This document shows positions 1 to 5,387 of a stretch of DNA of 11,829 bases, one piece after another (the stretch's first letter is position 1; each line of letters begins with the position of its first letter). Source of the stretch: Thermoleophilia bacterium (GTDB taxonomy: Bacteria > Actinomycetota > Thermoleophilia > Gaiellales > Gaiellaceae). The stretch lies in the NCBI GenBank assembly GCA_014534415.1, contig JACVRM010000057.1:1-11829 (forward strand), written 5' to 3'. The notes beneath the pieces are model-generated. The model saw nothing but the letters and a program-made list of their open reading frames with translations, did not search any database and was not told where the DNA came from. Position numbers and translations under genes: made by a program.

Positions 1-179
1 ATGACGAACAGAGCAACGCCATACACGGCGTATCCCCACGAGAAGCGCGATCGACCACCGACCGAGAATCGCGGCGAGGACGGGAAGCGCCATGCATTGC
101 GACTGGGCTGTTCCGCGACCATTTCGGCGTCCTGGTGAACCTCCGGCGGGATTTCGGCGTACTCAGTCCAAGGGTCCAT
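1..179 (-). CDS. Partial membrane protein, N-terminal 59 residues, cut by window edge
   Basis: A minus-strand reading frame opens with ATG at 179 and is still open at base 1, so only the first 59 codons are visible. The product starts MDPWTEYAEIPPEVHQ, an acidic, soluble-looking stretch. A basic, aromatic stretch follows (about residues 30-48, rich in Arg, Ser and Phe), and then a hydrophobic segment starts at about residue 49 (WGYAVYGVALFV). This pattern fits a cytoplasmic N-terminus ahead of a first membrane helix. Third codon positions favour G/C and the other frames read less sensibly. A purine-rich GAGAAG lies a few bases upstream of the ATG, a weak Shine-Dalgarno at best. The gene lies downstream of tRNA-fMet and its terminator, so it should have its own promoter within 180-310, but I could not assign one. 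Family not recognised. Confidence 0.6.
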   Translation of the reverse strand, partial: MDPWTEYAEIPPEVHQDAEMVAEQPSRNAWRFPSSPRFSVGGRSRFSWGYAVYGVALFV

Positions 180-310
180 CTGCTTCTCGTGATGCAAATG
201 ACTTTCGGCGCAGTTGCCGAGCGGCTTACGCGCGAATCCGGGCGCCTTTGCGGCTGTTGCAGGCCCGGCTCCGGTAGCAAAATCGCCGGGTTACGGCGGT
301 CTTGGACGGG
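180..310. other. Intergenic leader region with no supported gene
   Basis: This stretch lies between the start of the left-edge minus-strand gene and the tRNA-fMet terminator. It is G+C rich and contains GC-rich self-complementary pieces, but no open frame with convincing codon bias, no complete tRNA cloverleaf and no clear promoter pair. It most likely holds the promoter and 5' leader of the minus-strand gene. Confidence 0.4.
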
Positions 311-334
311 AAAAGCCCCGGTCTGCGGGGCTTT
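311..334 (-). terminator. Rho-independent terminator of tRNA-fMet
   Basis: AAAGCCCC (312-319) and GGGGCTTT (327-334) form a perfect 8-bp stem with a 7-nt loop. Read on the minus strand, it starts 4 bases after the tRNA 3' end and finishes in a short T run (CTTTTCC). It fits a classical intrinsic terminator for the tRNA. The symmetrical A/T ends mean it could also act on plus-strand transcripts. Confidence 0.8.
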
Positions 335-337
335 CTA

Positions 338-411
338 TAGCGGGGGCAGGATTTGAACCTGCGACCTCCGGGTTATGAGCCCGGCGAGCTACCTGACTGC
401 TCCACCCCGCG
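338..411 (-). tRNA. Initiator tRNA-fMet (CAU)
   Basis: A 74-nt cloverleaf folds cleanly: acceptor CGCGGGG/CCCCGCT, D-stem GAGC/GCTC, anticodon stem CCGGG/CCCGG around CTCATAA, and T-arm GCAGG/CCTGC with TTCAAAT. Two initiator hallmarks are visible. The first base pair is a C1:U72 mismatch, which lets formylase act and excludes the elongation pathway. The anticodon stem has the run of three G:C pairs next to the loop. C1:U72 in place of the C1:A72 of E. coli matches mycobacterial initiator tRNA. CCA is not encoded; A73 is followed by TAG, so CCA must be added after transcription. Confidence 0.96.
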
Positions 412-421
412 TCGCGCGGCC

Positions 422-427
422 AGTATA
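422..427 (-). promoter_or_regulatory. -10 element of tRNA-fMet promoter
   Basis: TATACT on the minus strand ends 10 bases before the tRNA 5' end, so the primary transcript would carry only a few leader bases. No good -35 hexamer is visible. It lies back-to-back with the -10 of the divergent ppx gene, so the two promoters share about 60 bp. Confidence 0.6.
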
Positions 428-463
428 GCGCGTCCGCGGGCACCCGCTAGACCGCTGCCCAGC

Positions 464-469
464 TACGGT
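464..469 (+). promoter_or_regulatory. -10 element for leaderless ppx transcript
   Basis: TACGGT matches TAnnnT and ends 6 nt before the ATG at 476. There is no Shine-Dalgarno in the gap. Transcription would start at or next to the A of the start codon, giving a leaderless mRNA. No convincing -35 is seen. Confidence 0.5.
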
Positions 470-475
470 GGCGCT

Positions 476-1441
476 ATGACGCGCGTCGCGGCGCTGGATC
501 TCGGCACGAACACGACCCGCCTGCTCGTCGCGGACGTCGAGGACGGGCGAGTCGACGAGATCGCGCGTCTCGTGCGTATCACGCGTCTCGGCGAAGGCGT
601 CGACTCGCGCCGCCGGCTGCTCCCGCTTCCGGTCGCACGGGTTCGTAACTGCCTCACCGACTACCGCCGCGTGCTCGAGGCGCACGCCGCGGAACGGACG
701 CTCGCCGTGGCGACCAGCGCCGTGCGCGACGCCGACAACGGCGAGGCGTTCCTCGGCGAGGTGGAGTGGAGCTACGGCTTCTCGACGCGACTGGCCTCGG
801 GTGCCGAGGAGGCTCGGCTGACGTTCCGCGGCGCCACGCTCGGCCGGGACCTCGACGAGGCGACGCTGGTCGTCGACATCGGCGGCGGCTCGACGGAGCT
901 CGTCGTCGGCGACGCCGGGGGCGTGCAGTTCGACACGAGCCTCGACATCGGGTCGGTGCGGATGACGGAGCGCTTCGTGCGATCCGACCCGCCCGCGCCG
1001 GAGGAGCTCGCAGACTGCGTCGGCGCCGTCCGCTCCTTGCTCGCCGAGCGCATTGCCGACGAGGTTCGGGCGCTGCCGCGGCAAGCGATCGGGGTCGCCG
1101 CCACGATCACCACGTTCGCCGCACTCGACTTGGCTCTTCCGGCGTACGACCGGGAGCAGGTCCAGGGACATGTGCTCTCGCGCGAGGGCGTCGACCGTCA
1201 GCTCGAGCGGCTGGCCGCGTTGCCGCTCGCCGAGCGGCGCGCCGTGCCCGCCCTCGAGCCGGAGCGCGCACCTGTGATCGTCGCGGGTGGCATCATCCTC
1301 CGCGAGGTGCTCGACCACTTCCGGCTTCCGGCGCTCGAGGCGAGCGAGCGCGACATCCTCGACGGCATAGCGCTCGAGGCGGCGGCTCTGCCGGAGCCCG
1401 TCGAAGGCAATGCGCCGCCCGGCGCCTACACCTGCTGCTGA
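476..1441 (+). CDS. ppx: Exopolyphosphatase / pppGpp phosphatase (Ppx/GppA family)
   Basis: This 321-residue protein belongs to the ASKHA-fold Ppx/GppA family, cytoplasmic enzymes that remove phosphate from polyphosphate ends or convert pppGpp to ppGpp. Visible motifs are the phosphate-1 loop DLGTNTTRLL (8-17), the ATSAVRDA segment (79-86), acidic residues E111/E112, the phosphate-2 loop VVDIGGGSTEL (132-142), GSVRMTERF (159-167) and the adenosine-side loop GVAATITT (206-213). The length fits the short, two-domain actinobacterial form without the C-terminal HD-like domain of E. coli Ppx. The frame is open upstream to 353, but that part runs across tRNA-fMet. ATG 476 sits 6 nt after a -10 hexamer, so I chose it. 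The tail ends Cys-Cys. Sequence alone does not decide between polyphosphate and pppGpp as substrate. Confidence 0.92.
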   Translation: MTRVAALDLGTNTTRLLVADVEDGRVDEIARLVRITRLGEGVDSRRRLLPLPVARVRNCLTDYRRVLEAHAAERTLAVATSAVRDADNGEAFLGEVEWSYGFSTRLASGAEEARLTFRGATLGRDLDEATLVVDIGGGSTELVVGDAGGVQFDTSLDIGSVRMTERFVRSDPPAPEELADCVGAVRSLLAERIADEVRALPRQAIGVAATITTFAALDLALPAYDREQVQGHVLSREGVDRQLERLAALPLAERRAVPALEPERAPVIVAGGIILREVLDHFRLPALEASERDILDGIALEAAALPEPVEGNAPPGAYTCC

Positions 1442-1444
1442 GGC

Positions 1445-2515
1445 ATGCCGCTCGCCGAGACGGCCGAGATCACTCTCGAGGAGCTGCAGCTCGCCGCTCG
1501 GAACCACGGGCTCCCGCTCGAGGCGCTCTGTTACCCGATCACGCCCGTCGGCCTGCACTACCTGCTCGTCCACTACGACGTGCCGGTCGTCGACGAGGCG
1601 ACCTGGCGGCTGCAGATCGGCGGTCGCGTCGAGCGATCCCTCTCGCTGTCGCTCGACGACGTACGCGCGCGGCCGGCGGTCGAGGCGGCGGTCACGCTCG
1701 AGTGCGCGGGCAACGGCCGCGCGCGGCTGACGCCGCGTCCGATCTCGCAGCCGTGGCTCTCGGAGGCGGTCGCCACCGCCCGCTGGCGGGGCACACGCCT
1801 CGCGCCGCTGCTCGAGGAGGTAGGCCTCGCTCCCGAGGCGGTCGAGATCGTCTTCAGCGGCCTCGATCGCGGCATCGAGGGCGGCGAGGAGCAGCGCTAC
1901 CGGCGCAGCCTCGGCCTGCACGACGCGCTGATGCCCGACGTCCTGCTCGCCTACGAGATGAACGGACGGCCGCTGCCGCCGCAGCACGGCTTCCCGCTCC
2001 GGCTCCTCGTGCCCGGCTGGTACGGGATGGCGAGCGTCAAGTGGCTCGCCGACATCGAGGTCGTCGACCAGCCGTTCCACGGCTACCAGATGGTCACGTC
2101 GTACCGGTTCCGCGAGGAGGAAGACGAGGAAGGCGAGCCCGTCACCCGGATGCAGCCGCGGGCGCTCCTCGCGCCGCCGGGCATACCGGACTTCTTCACG
2201 CGCGAGCGGACGGTGCCGCTCGGCCGCGTCGAACTGGAGGGACGCGCGTGGTCGGGGTGGGCGCCGATCGCCGGCGTCCAGGTGAGCGCCGACGGCGGTT
2301 CGACATGGTGGGACGCCGAGCTCGTGCGCGATCTCGATTCACGCTGGGCGTGGGTCGGCTGGCGCGCCACGTGGCAGCCGCGTGTCCCTGGCGCGTACGA
2401 ACTCTGCTGCCGAGCGCGCGACGAGGCCGGGAACGAGCAGCCGCTCGAGACACGCTGGAATCTCGGCGGCTACGCCAACAACGGCGTCCAGCGAGTTCCC
2501 GTCAACGTCGTCTAG
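1445..2515 (+). CDS. Molybdopterin-dependent sulfite oxidase family oxidoreductase
   Basis: This 356-residue protein has the two-part layout of the sulfite oxidase family. A molybdopterin-binding domain (about 40-210) is followed by an immunoglobulin-like Mo-co dimerisation domain (about 235-356, with SADGGSTWW near 281-289 and GYANNGVQR near 342-350). C87 in TLECAGNGR is the expected molybdenum ligand. HGFPLRLLVPGWYGM (181-195) is a conserved pterin-contact stretch. There is no twin-arginine or Sec signal and no haem or membrane domain, so it is probably cytoplasmic, unlike SorA, SorT or MsrP. The substrate may be sulfite or another sulfur or nitrogen oxide. The ATG lies 3 nt after the ppx stop, in the same frame and without a usable Shine-Dalgarno, so translation probably depends on reinitiation. 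The stop overlaps that of the convergent CBS gene. Confidence 0.88.
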   Translation: MPLAETAEITLEELQLAARNHGLPLEALCYPITPVGLHYLLVHYDVPVVDEATWRLQIGGRVERSLSLSLDDVRARPAVEAAVTLECAGNGRARLTPRPISQPWLSEAVATARWRGTRLAPLLEEVGLAPEAVEIVFSGLDRGIEGGEEQRYRRSLGLHDALMPDVLLAYEMNGRPLPPQHGFPLRLLVPGWYGMASVKWLADIEVVDQPFHGYQMVTSYRFREEEDEEGEPVTRMQPRALLAPPGIPDFFTRERTVPLGRVELEGRAWSGWAPIAGVQVSADGGSTWWDAELVRDLDSRWAWVGWRATWQPRVPGAYELCCRARDEAGNEQPLETRWNLGGYANNGVQRVPVNVV

Positions 2516-2925
2516 CGGACCGACCCGTCTTCCTCGGTCGCCACAGGGCCCTCGTCCTCGGCCAGGCGGCGCTGGAGCACGCTCCGCGAGAGGACGCCCA
2601 CGAGCCGGCCGTCCTCGACGACAGGCACGCGCTCGGCGTCGTGCTCCTCGAGGAAGCGGAACGCGTCGTCGACCGGCATGTCGCCGTCGATCGTCCAGTG
2701 CGGCTGCTCGGCGATCTCGCGCAGCGCGGTCGCAGACGGGTGCCGCCCGGTCGCCACCACCTCGCGCACGAGGGTCTTGCGCGTCACGACGCCGATCAGC
2801 TGCTCGTCGTCGCAGACGAAGACGGCGCGCACCTCCGGCCGCGCGAGCAGGACGCCCGCCTCCTGCGCCGTCGCGCCCGCCGCAAGTGCGCGCGGCTCGG
2901 CGACCATCGCGTCGCGCGCTCTCAC
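2512..2925 (-). CDS. Two-CBS-domain protein
   Basis: This 137-residue protein is made almost entirely of two CBS motifs (a Bateman pair): one at about 1-55 with the typical AVFVCDDEQLIGVVTRKTL segment, one at about 65-122 with RVPVVEDGRLVGVLSRSVL. A short acidic tail follows. Bateman modules usually bind adenine nucleotides and regulate a partner. No output domain is attached here, so it must act in trans or bind nucleotides as a stand-alone module. The start GTG at 2925 shares GTGA with the stop of the dehydrogenase upstream, which implies translational coupling and an energy-linked role with that enzyme (inference). Its TAG is embedded in the same CTAG as the stop of the convergent molybdoenzyme gene, leaving no room for a terminator between them. 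Confidence 0.88.
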   Translation of the reverse strand: MRARDAMVAEPRALAAGATAQEAGVLLARPEVRAVFVCDDEQLIGVVTRKTLVREVVATGRHPSATALREIAEQPHWTIDGDMPVDDAFRFLEEHDAERVPVVEDGRLVGVLSRSVLQRRLAEDEGPVATEEDGSVR

Positions 2926-4205
2926 GGGTAGAAGCCGCGCGCTTCCATCGCGCCGGCCACCTCGCGGATCCCGCCGACGAGCGCGGCGCTTCGCAGCGTC
3001 AGCCCGCGGTCCTCGGCCAGCCGCCAGACGCGGTCGAAGGCGTCGGTCAGCTTGTCGGAGAGGCGCGCGCGGATCTCGTTGCGTGTCCAGAAGAGCCGCC
3101 CCAGGTCCTGCACCCACTCGAAGTACGAGACGGTCACGCCGCCCGCGTTCGTCAGCACGTCGGGCAGGACGTAGATGCCGCGCTCGGCGAGGATCTCGTC
3201 GGCTTCCACGGACGTCGGGCCGTTCGCGCCTTCGGCGACCAGCCTCGTCTCGACTCGCGTCGCGTTCTCGGCCGTCACCTGGTCCTCGCGCGCCGCCAGC
3301 ACGAGCACGTCGCACGGCAGTTCGAGCAGCTCGGCGTTCGTGATGTGCTGCGACTCCGCGAAATCCGCAACGCCGCCGTGCTCGCGTACCCAGGCATGCA
3401 GCGCGGGCAGGTCGAGGCCCGCCTCGTTCAAGACGCCGCCGGTCACGTCCGAGACAGCGATCACGCGCGCGCCACGCTCGGCCAGCTCCGTCGCCGCGAT
3501 CCCGCCCACGTTGCCGAACCCCTGCACGACACAGCGCTGCCGCGCCAGCGGCATGCCGAGGCGCGCGCACGCGCGCTCCGTGACGATCACGACGCCGGCG
3601 CCCGTCGCCTCGTGGCGGAACACCGACCCGCCGATCGAGACGGGCTTGCCGGTCACGATCTCGGGCACCGCGTGCCCGACCTGCATCGAGTACGTATCCA
3701 TCATCCAGGCCATCGTCTGCTCGTTCGTGGCCATATCCGGCGCAGGGATGTCCTCCTGCGGGCCTATGAAGGGCAGCAGCTCGGACGTGAAGCGGCGCGT
3801 CAGGCGCTGGATCTCGCCCTGCGACATCTGGCGGGGGTTGCACCGCACGCCGCCCTTCGCGCCGCCGTACGGGAGGCGGAGCAGCGCGCACTTCCACGTC
3901 ATCCACATGGCGAGCGCGGCACACTCGCCGAGCGTCACCTCCTGGTCGTAGCGGATGCCGCCCTTCGTCGGCCCGAGCGCGCTCGAGTGCTGGACGCGGT
4001 AGGCTGGGAAGACGGCCGCCGTGCCATCGTCGAGCTTGACCGGCACGCTCAGCATGACTGCTTGCTCCGGATAGCGGAGCCGTAGCCCGATCGCGTCGTC
4101 GACGTCCGCGTGGGGAAGTGCCTGCTCCAGCTGGGTGACGGCCGTGTGGAAGAGCGGCGCGTCCCACTCGAGCTCGGTGGACGCTCCCTGCTCGACGCTT
4201 GCCAC
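2922..4205 (-). CDS. gdhA: Glu/Leu/Phe/Val-type dehydrogenase, probably glutamate dehydrogenase
   Basis: This 427-residue amino-acid dehydrogenase deaminates glutamate reversibly to 2-oxoglutarate and ammonia with NAD(P). Visible are the substrate loop LGPTKGGIRY (78-86) with K81, K105 in MTWKCALL, catalytic K117 in GGAKGG, D157 in IPAPDM, the Rossmann loop GFGNVGG (229-235), EGANGPT (325-331) and NAGGVTVSYFEW (353-364). The length fits the hexameric small GDH family. An acidic residue after the second beta strand (D253) leans towards NAD. Leucine or phenylalanine dehydrogenase is less likely, as those are nearer 350-370 residues. I chose GTG 4205 over ATG 4235. It lies 6 nt after a TACACT -10 hexamer, whereas the ATG would place the promoter inside the coding region and lengthen a poorly conserved N-terminus. 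It is coupled to the CBS gene downstream. Confidence 0.92.
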   Translation of the reverse strand: MASVEQGASTELEWDAPLFHTAVTQLEQALPHADVDDAIGLRLRYPEQAVMLSVPVKLDDGTAAVFPAYRVQHSSALGPTKGGIRYDQEVTLGECAALAMWMTWKCALLRLPYGGAKGGVRCNPRQMSQGEIQRLTRRFTSELLPFIGPQEDIPAPDMATNEQTMAWMMDTYSMQVGHAVPEIVTGKPVSIGGSVFRHEATGAGVVIVTERACARLGMPLARQRCVVQGFGNVGGIAATELAERGARVIAVSDVTGGVLNEAGLDLPALHAWVREHGGVADFAESQHITNAELLELPCDVLVLAAREDQVTAENATRVETRLVAEGANGPTSVEADEILAERGIYVLPDVLTNAGGVTVSYFEWVQDLGRLFWTRNEIRARLSDKLTDAFDRVWRLAEDRGLTLRSAALVGGIREVAGAMEARGFYP

Positions 4206-4211
4206 GCGCGG

Positions 4212-4217
4212 AGTGTA
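4212..4217 (-). promoter_or_regulatory. -10 element deciding the GTG start of the dehydrogenase
   Basis: TACACT (minus strand) ends 6 nt before GTG 4205, with no Shine-Dalgarno in between. The hexamer lies in the 13-bp gap after the NfeD-like gene, so the rest of the promoter must lie inside that gene. It supports a leaderless GTG start and a separate transcript for the dehydrogenase and CBS pair. Confidence 0.55.
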
Positions 4218-4218
4218 G

Positions 4219-4554
4219 TCAGGCGTCCGCCGCAAACGGCCGGACGTGCAGGGTCAAATCGGGATCGACAGCTGCGATGACGACTCGCTCGCCGGCCGAG
4301 AGCGGGGTGTCGCTGCGGGCGCGCCAGAGCTCGCCGTCGACCCGCACCCCGCCGAGCGGCGCGCACGGAGACACAACCGTGCCGACGCGACCCGGCAGCG
4401 CCTCCACCCCGACGGCCGGGCGCCGGCGCCCGCTCCACCAGACCCAGAGAGCGACCTCAGCCAGCTCGATCGCCGCCGCGCCGACGATGGCCGCGATTCC
4501 CCACGGCGTGGGCAGCCAGAAAATCGCGAGCACGATCGCGCCGACGAGGAGCAT
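4219..4554 (-). CDS. NfeD-like membrane protein
   Basis: This 111-residue protein has a hydrophobic N-terminal half: one helix at about 1-17, a Pro/Trp break, and a second at about 18-41 ending WVWWSGRRRP. A small soluble beta-rich domain follows (about 48-108), with GRVGTVVSPCAPLGGVRVDG, GELWRA and ERVVI blocks typical of the NfeD C-terminal OB fold. NfeD proteins usually partner SPFH/stomatin-family or ClpP-like membrane proteases. Neither is in this window, so the role is open; short stand-alone NfeD proteins are common. The soluble domain would face the cytoplasm after the Arg-rich turn. ATG 4554 follows a -10-like CACAAT by 6 nt. The gene ends 13 bp before the dehydrogenase start. Confidence 0.75.
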   Translation of the reverse strand: MLLVGAIVLAIFWLPTPWGIAAIVGAAAIELAEVALWVWWSGRRRPAVGVEALPGRVGTVVSPCAPLGGVRVDGELWRARSDTPLSAGERVVIAAVDPDLTLHVRPFAADA

Positions 4555-4560
4555 GCCGGC

Positions 4561-4566
4561 ATTGTG
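4561..4566 (-). promoter_or_regulatory. -10-like element of NfeD-like gene
   Basis: CACAAT on the minus strand differs from TAnnnT only at the first base and ends 6 nt before ATG 4554, the same spacing as at six other starts here. No Shine-Dalgarno is visible. This suggests a leaderless mRNA. Confidence 0.4.
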
Positions 4567-4627
4567 CGCGGAGCGACAGCCGTGCTTGCGCGCCCGCAGT
4601 CTCCGCTGCTCCCGCGAAGCTCTGAGG

Positions 4628-4789
4628 CTAGGCCGCCCTCCGGTCGCGCTCCTCGCCGAATTCCCGTCGCGCGCACTCCGGGCAAAGCACGACTACCGTC
4701 TCGGTATCGTCGTCGTCGACGCCCAGCAGGGCGCGCCAACCGAGCCCCTTGTCGAGCGCCGTCCGATCGCATTCCCCACACCGGAGCAT
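4628..4789 (-). CDS. Mini zinc-ribbon protein, copy 1 of tandem paralogue pair
   Basis: This 53-residue protein carries two C-x2-C knuckles, CGEC (C4, C7) and CPEC (C36, C39), that should bind one zinc. Between them are a GLGWRALLGV core and a highly acidic turn (DDDD). It ends REFG plus a charged tail. It matches its upstream neighbour through C-x2-C, GWRA, the acidic stretch, a hydrophobic strand, CP-x-CA and EFG, so the two are paralogues. The frame is open upstream to 5035, but that part overlaps the neighbour in another frame and looks like noise. ATG 4789 has TACGCT 7 nt upstream. The function is unknown: too small for an enzyme, more likely a nucleic-acid or protein-binding adaptor or a metal-handling protein. 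Confidence 0.72.
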   Translation of the reverse strand: MLRCGECDRTALDKGLGWRALLGVDDDDTETVVVLCPECARREFGEERDRRAA

Positions 4790-4796
4790 CCAACTG

Positions 4797-4802
4797 AGCG
4801 TA
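4797..4802 (-). promoter_or_regulatory. -10 element of mini zinc-ribbon copy 1
   Basis: TACGCT (minus strand) ends 7 nt before ATG 4789 with no Shine-Dalgarno. It suggests that copy 1 has its own leaderless transcript rather than depending on copy 2, and it supports the short start. Confidence 0.5.
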
Positions 4803-4861
4803 CGGGGCGCTCGCGACAACTTGATCCCTGGATCGAGGGAAATCGCCCGCGCCGGACCGAG

Positions 4862-4874
4862 CCGCCGTCGGCGG
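4862..4874 (-). terminator. GC hairpin just after mini zinc-ribbon copy 2
   Basis: CCGCCG-T-CGGCGG is a near-perfect palindrome starting 4 bases after the stop of copy 2 on the minus strand. No T run follows, so termination is only possible. It could instead be a chance product of G+C-rich sequence. Confidence 0.25.
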
Positions 4875-4878
4875 AGCG

Positions 4879-5124
4879 CTACTCGCGGTGGCGACTCTCC
4901 TCGCTCGGTATGCCAAACTCGCTTTCGGCGCAGCCCGGGCAGAAGATCACGAGGCTCTCGAACTCGTCCTCGTCGGGATCGAACGCGAGGAACGCCCGCC
5001 AGCCACGAGCCCGCTCGTCGGCAGCCGTTTGACACTCTGCGCAGACGAGCGTCGCCGGCGGCGGCACGCTCGCGAGCTCGCCCCGAGGCGCGTTCGACCA
5101 GTTCAACCCGCTGCTATCGCCCAT
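4879..5124 (-). CDS. Mini zinc-ribbon protein, copy 2 of tandem paralogue pair
   Basis: This 81-residue protein has the same core as its downstream neighbour: CAEC (C28, C31), RGWRAFLAF (40-48), an acidic stretch DPDEDEFE (49-56), the strand SLVIF, CPGCAESEFG (62-71), and a short charged tail. The four cysteines should form one zinc ribbon. It differs from the neighbour by an extra 24-residue, Pro/Ser/Asn-rich N-terminus, probably disordered. ATG 5124 has GACACT exactly 6 nt upstream and no Shine-Dalgarno. A shorter start at an internal GTG (residue 20) is possible because homology begins only near residue 25. The function is unknown. The conserved GWRA and EFG motifs outside the cysteines suggest a specific binding surface. 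Confidence 0.75.
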   Translation of the reverse strand: MGDSSGLNWSNAPRGELASVPPPATLVCAECQTAADERARGWRAFLAFDPDEDEFESLVIFCPGCAESEFGIPSEESRHRE

Positions 5125-5130
5125 TTCCGT

Positions 5131-5136
5131 AGTGTC
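5131..5136 (-). promoter_or_regulatory. -10-like element of mini zinc-ribbon copy 2
   Basis: GACACT (minus strand) differs from TAnnnT at one base and ends 6 nt before ATG 5124. The spacing matches the other leaderless-type starts, which is the main reason to list it. Confidence 0.35.
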
Positions 5137-5173
5137 ACGACCTTGGCTACTCGCGACGTTGCCGACTCTATAT

Positions 5174-5189
5174 GAGACATTTGTGTCTC
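5174..5189. promoter_or_regulatory. Perfect 6-bp inverted repeat next to an AT-rich promoter-like site
   Basis: GAGACA-TTTG-TGTCTC is a perfect dyad in one of the few AT-rich spots of the window. It directly follows TATATG on the plus strand and lies about 50 bp upstream of mini zinc-ribbon copy 2 on the minus strand. Size and symmetry fit a repressor operator, but no regulator gene is adjacent. Confidence 0.3.
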
Positions 5190-5387
5190 GTCAAGCGAGA
5201 AAACCATCGGTTCACTCCCGGCATGGCGAAATTCGGTCGTTGAGCAACCTCAACGGCTCGTGCGTTGACGTTCTGCGGCGAGCGACGAGGATGAGTAGGG
5301 CGCGGTCGAACGGCGCGGCAGGTCCACCGCGCGCCGTGTCGAGGGAGTGGTACCGCGAGTTGGGGGGCGGACTCGCAACGGTGCCAG

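Noticed and set aside
1..138. Plus-strand frame beginning ATG at base 1
   Set aside because: The minus-strand frame over the same bases reads much more like a protein, with a membrane helix; the ATG at the edge is coincidence.
121..160. Direct repeat ATTTCGGCGT, 30 bp apart
   Set aside because: Explained by similar codons for Tyr-Ala-Glu-Ile and Asp-Ala-Glu-Met in the left-edge minus-strand gene; no further copies with the same spacing.
208..290. tRNA-like stretch with a Ser/Leu-type D-arm sequence
   Set aside because: No acceptor or T-arm pairing could be formed and no TTCRANY loop is in place.
389..2080. Very long open frame on the minus strand opposite ppx and the molybdoenzyme gene
   Set aside because: It is the mirror of G/C-ending codons in the plus-strand genes; the translation is Arg/Ala/Asp-rich with no family motif, and it runs over tRNA-fMet.
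766..2931. 721-codon plus-strand frame spanning three genes
   Set aside because: It crosses genes on both strands in other frames and reads as Arg/Ala low-complexity sequence, typical noise in G+C-rich DNA.
4628..5035. Long 135-codon version of mini zinc-ribbon copy 1
   Set aside because: Its N-terminal 82 codons overlap copy 2 in another frame and are Arg-rich noise; homology and the -10 support ATG 4789.
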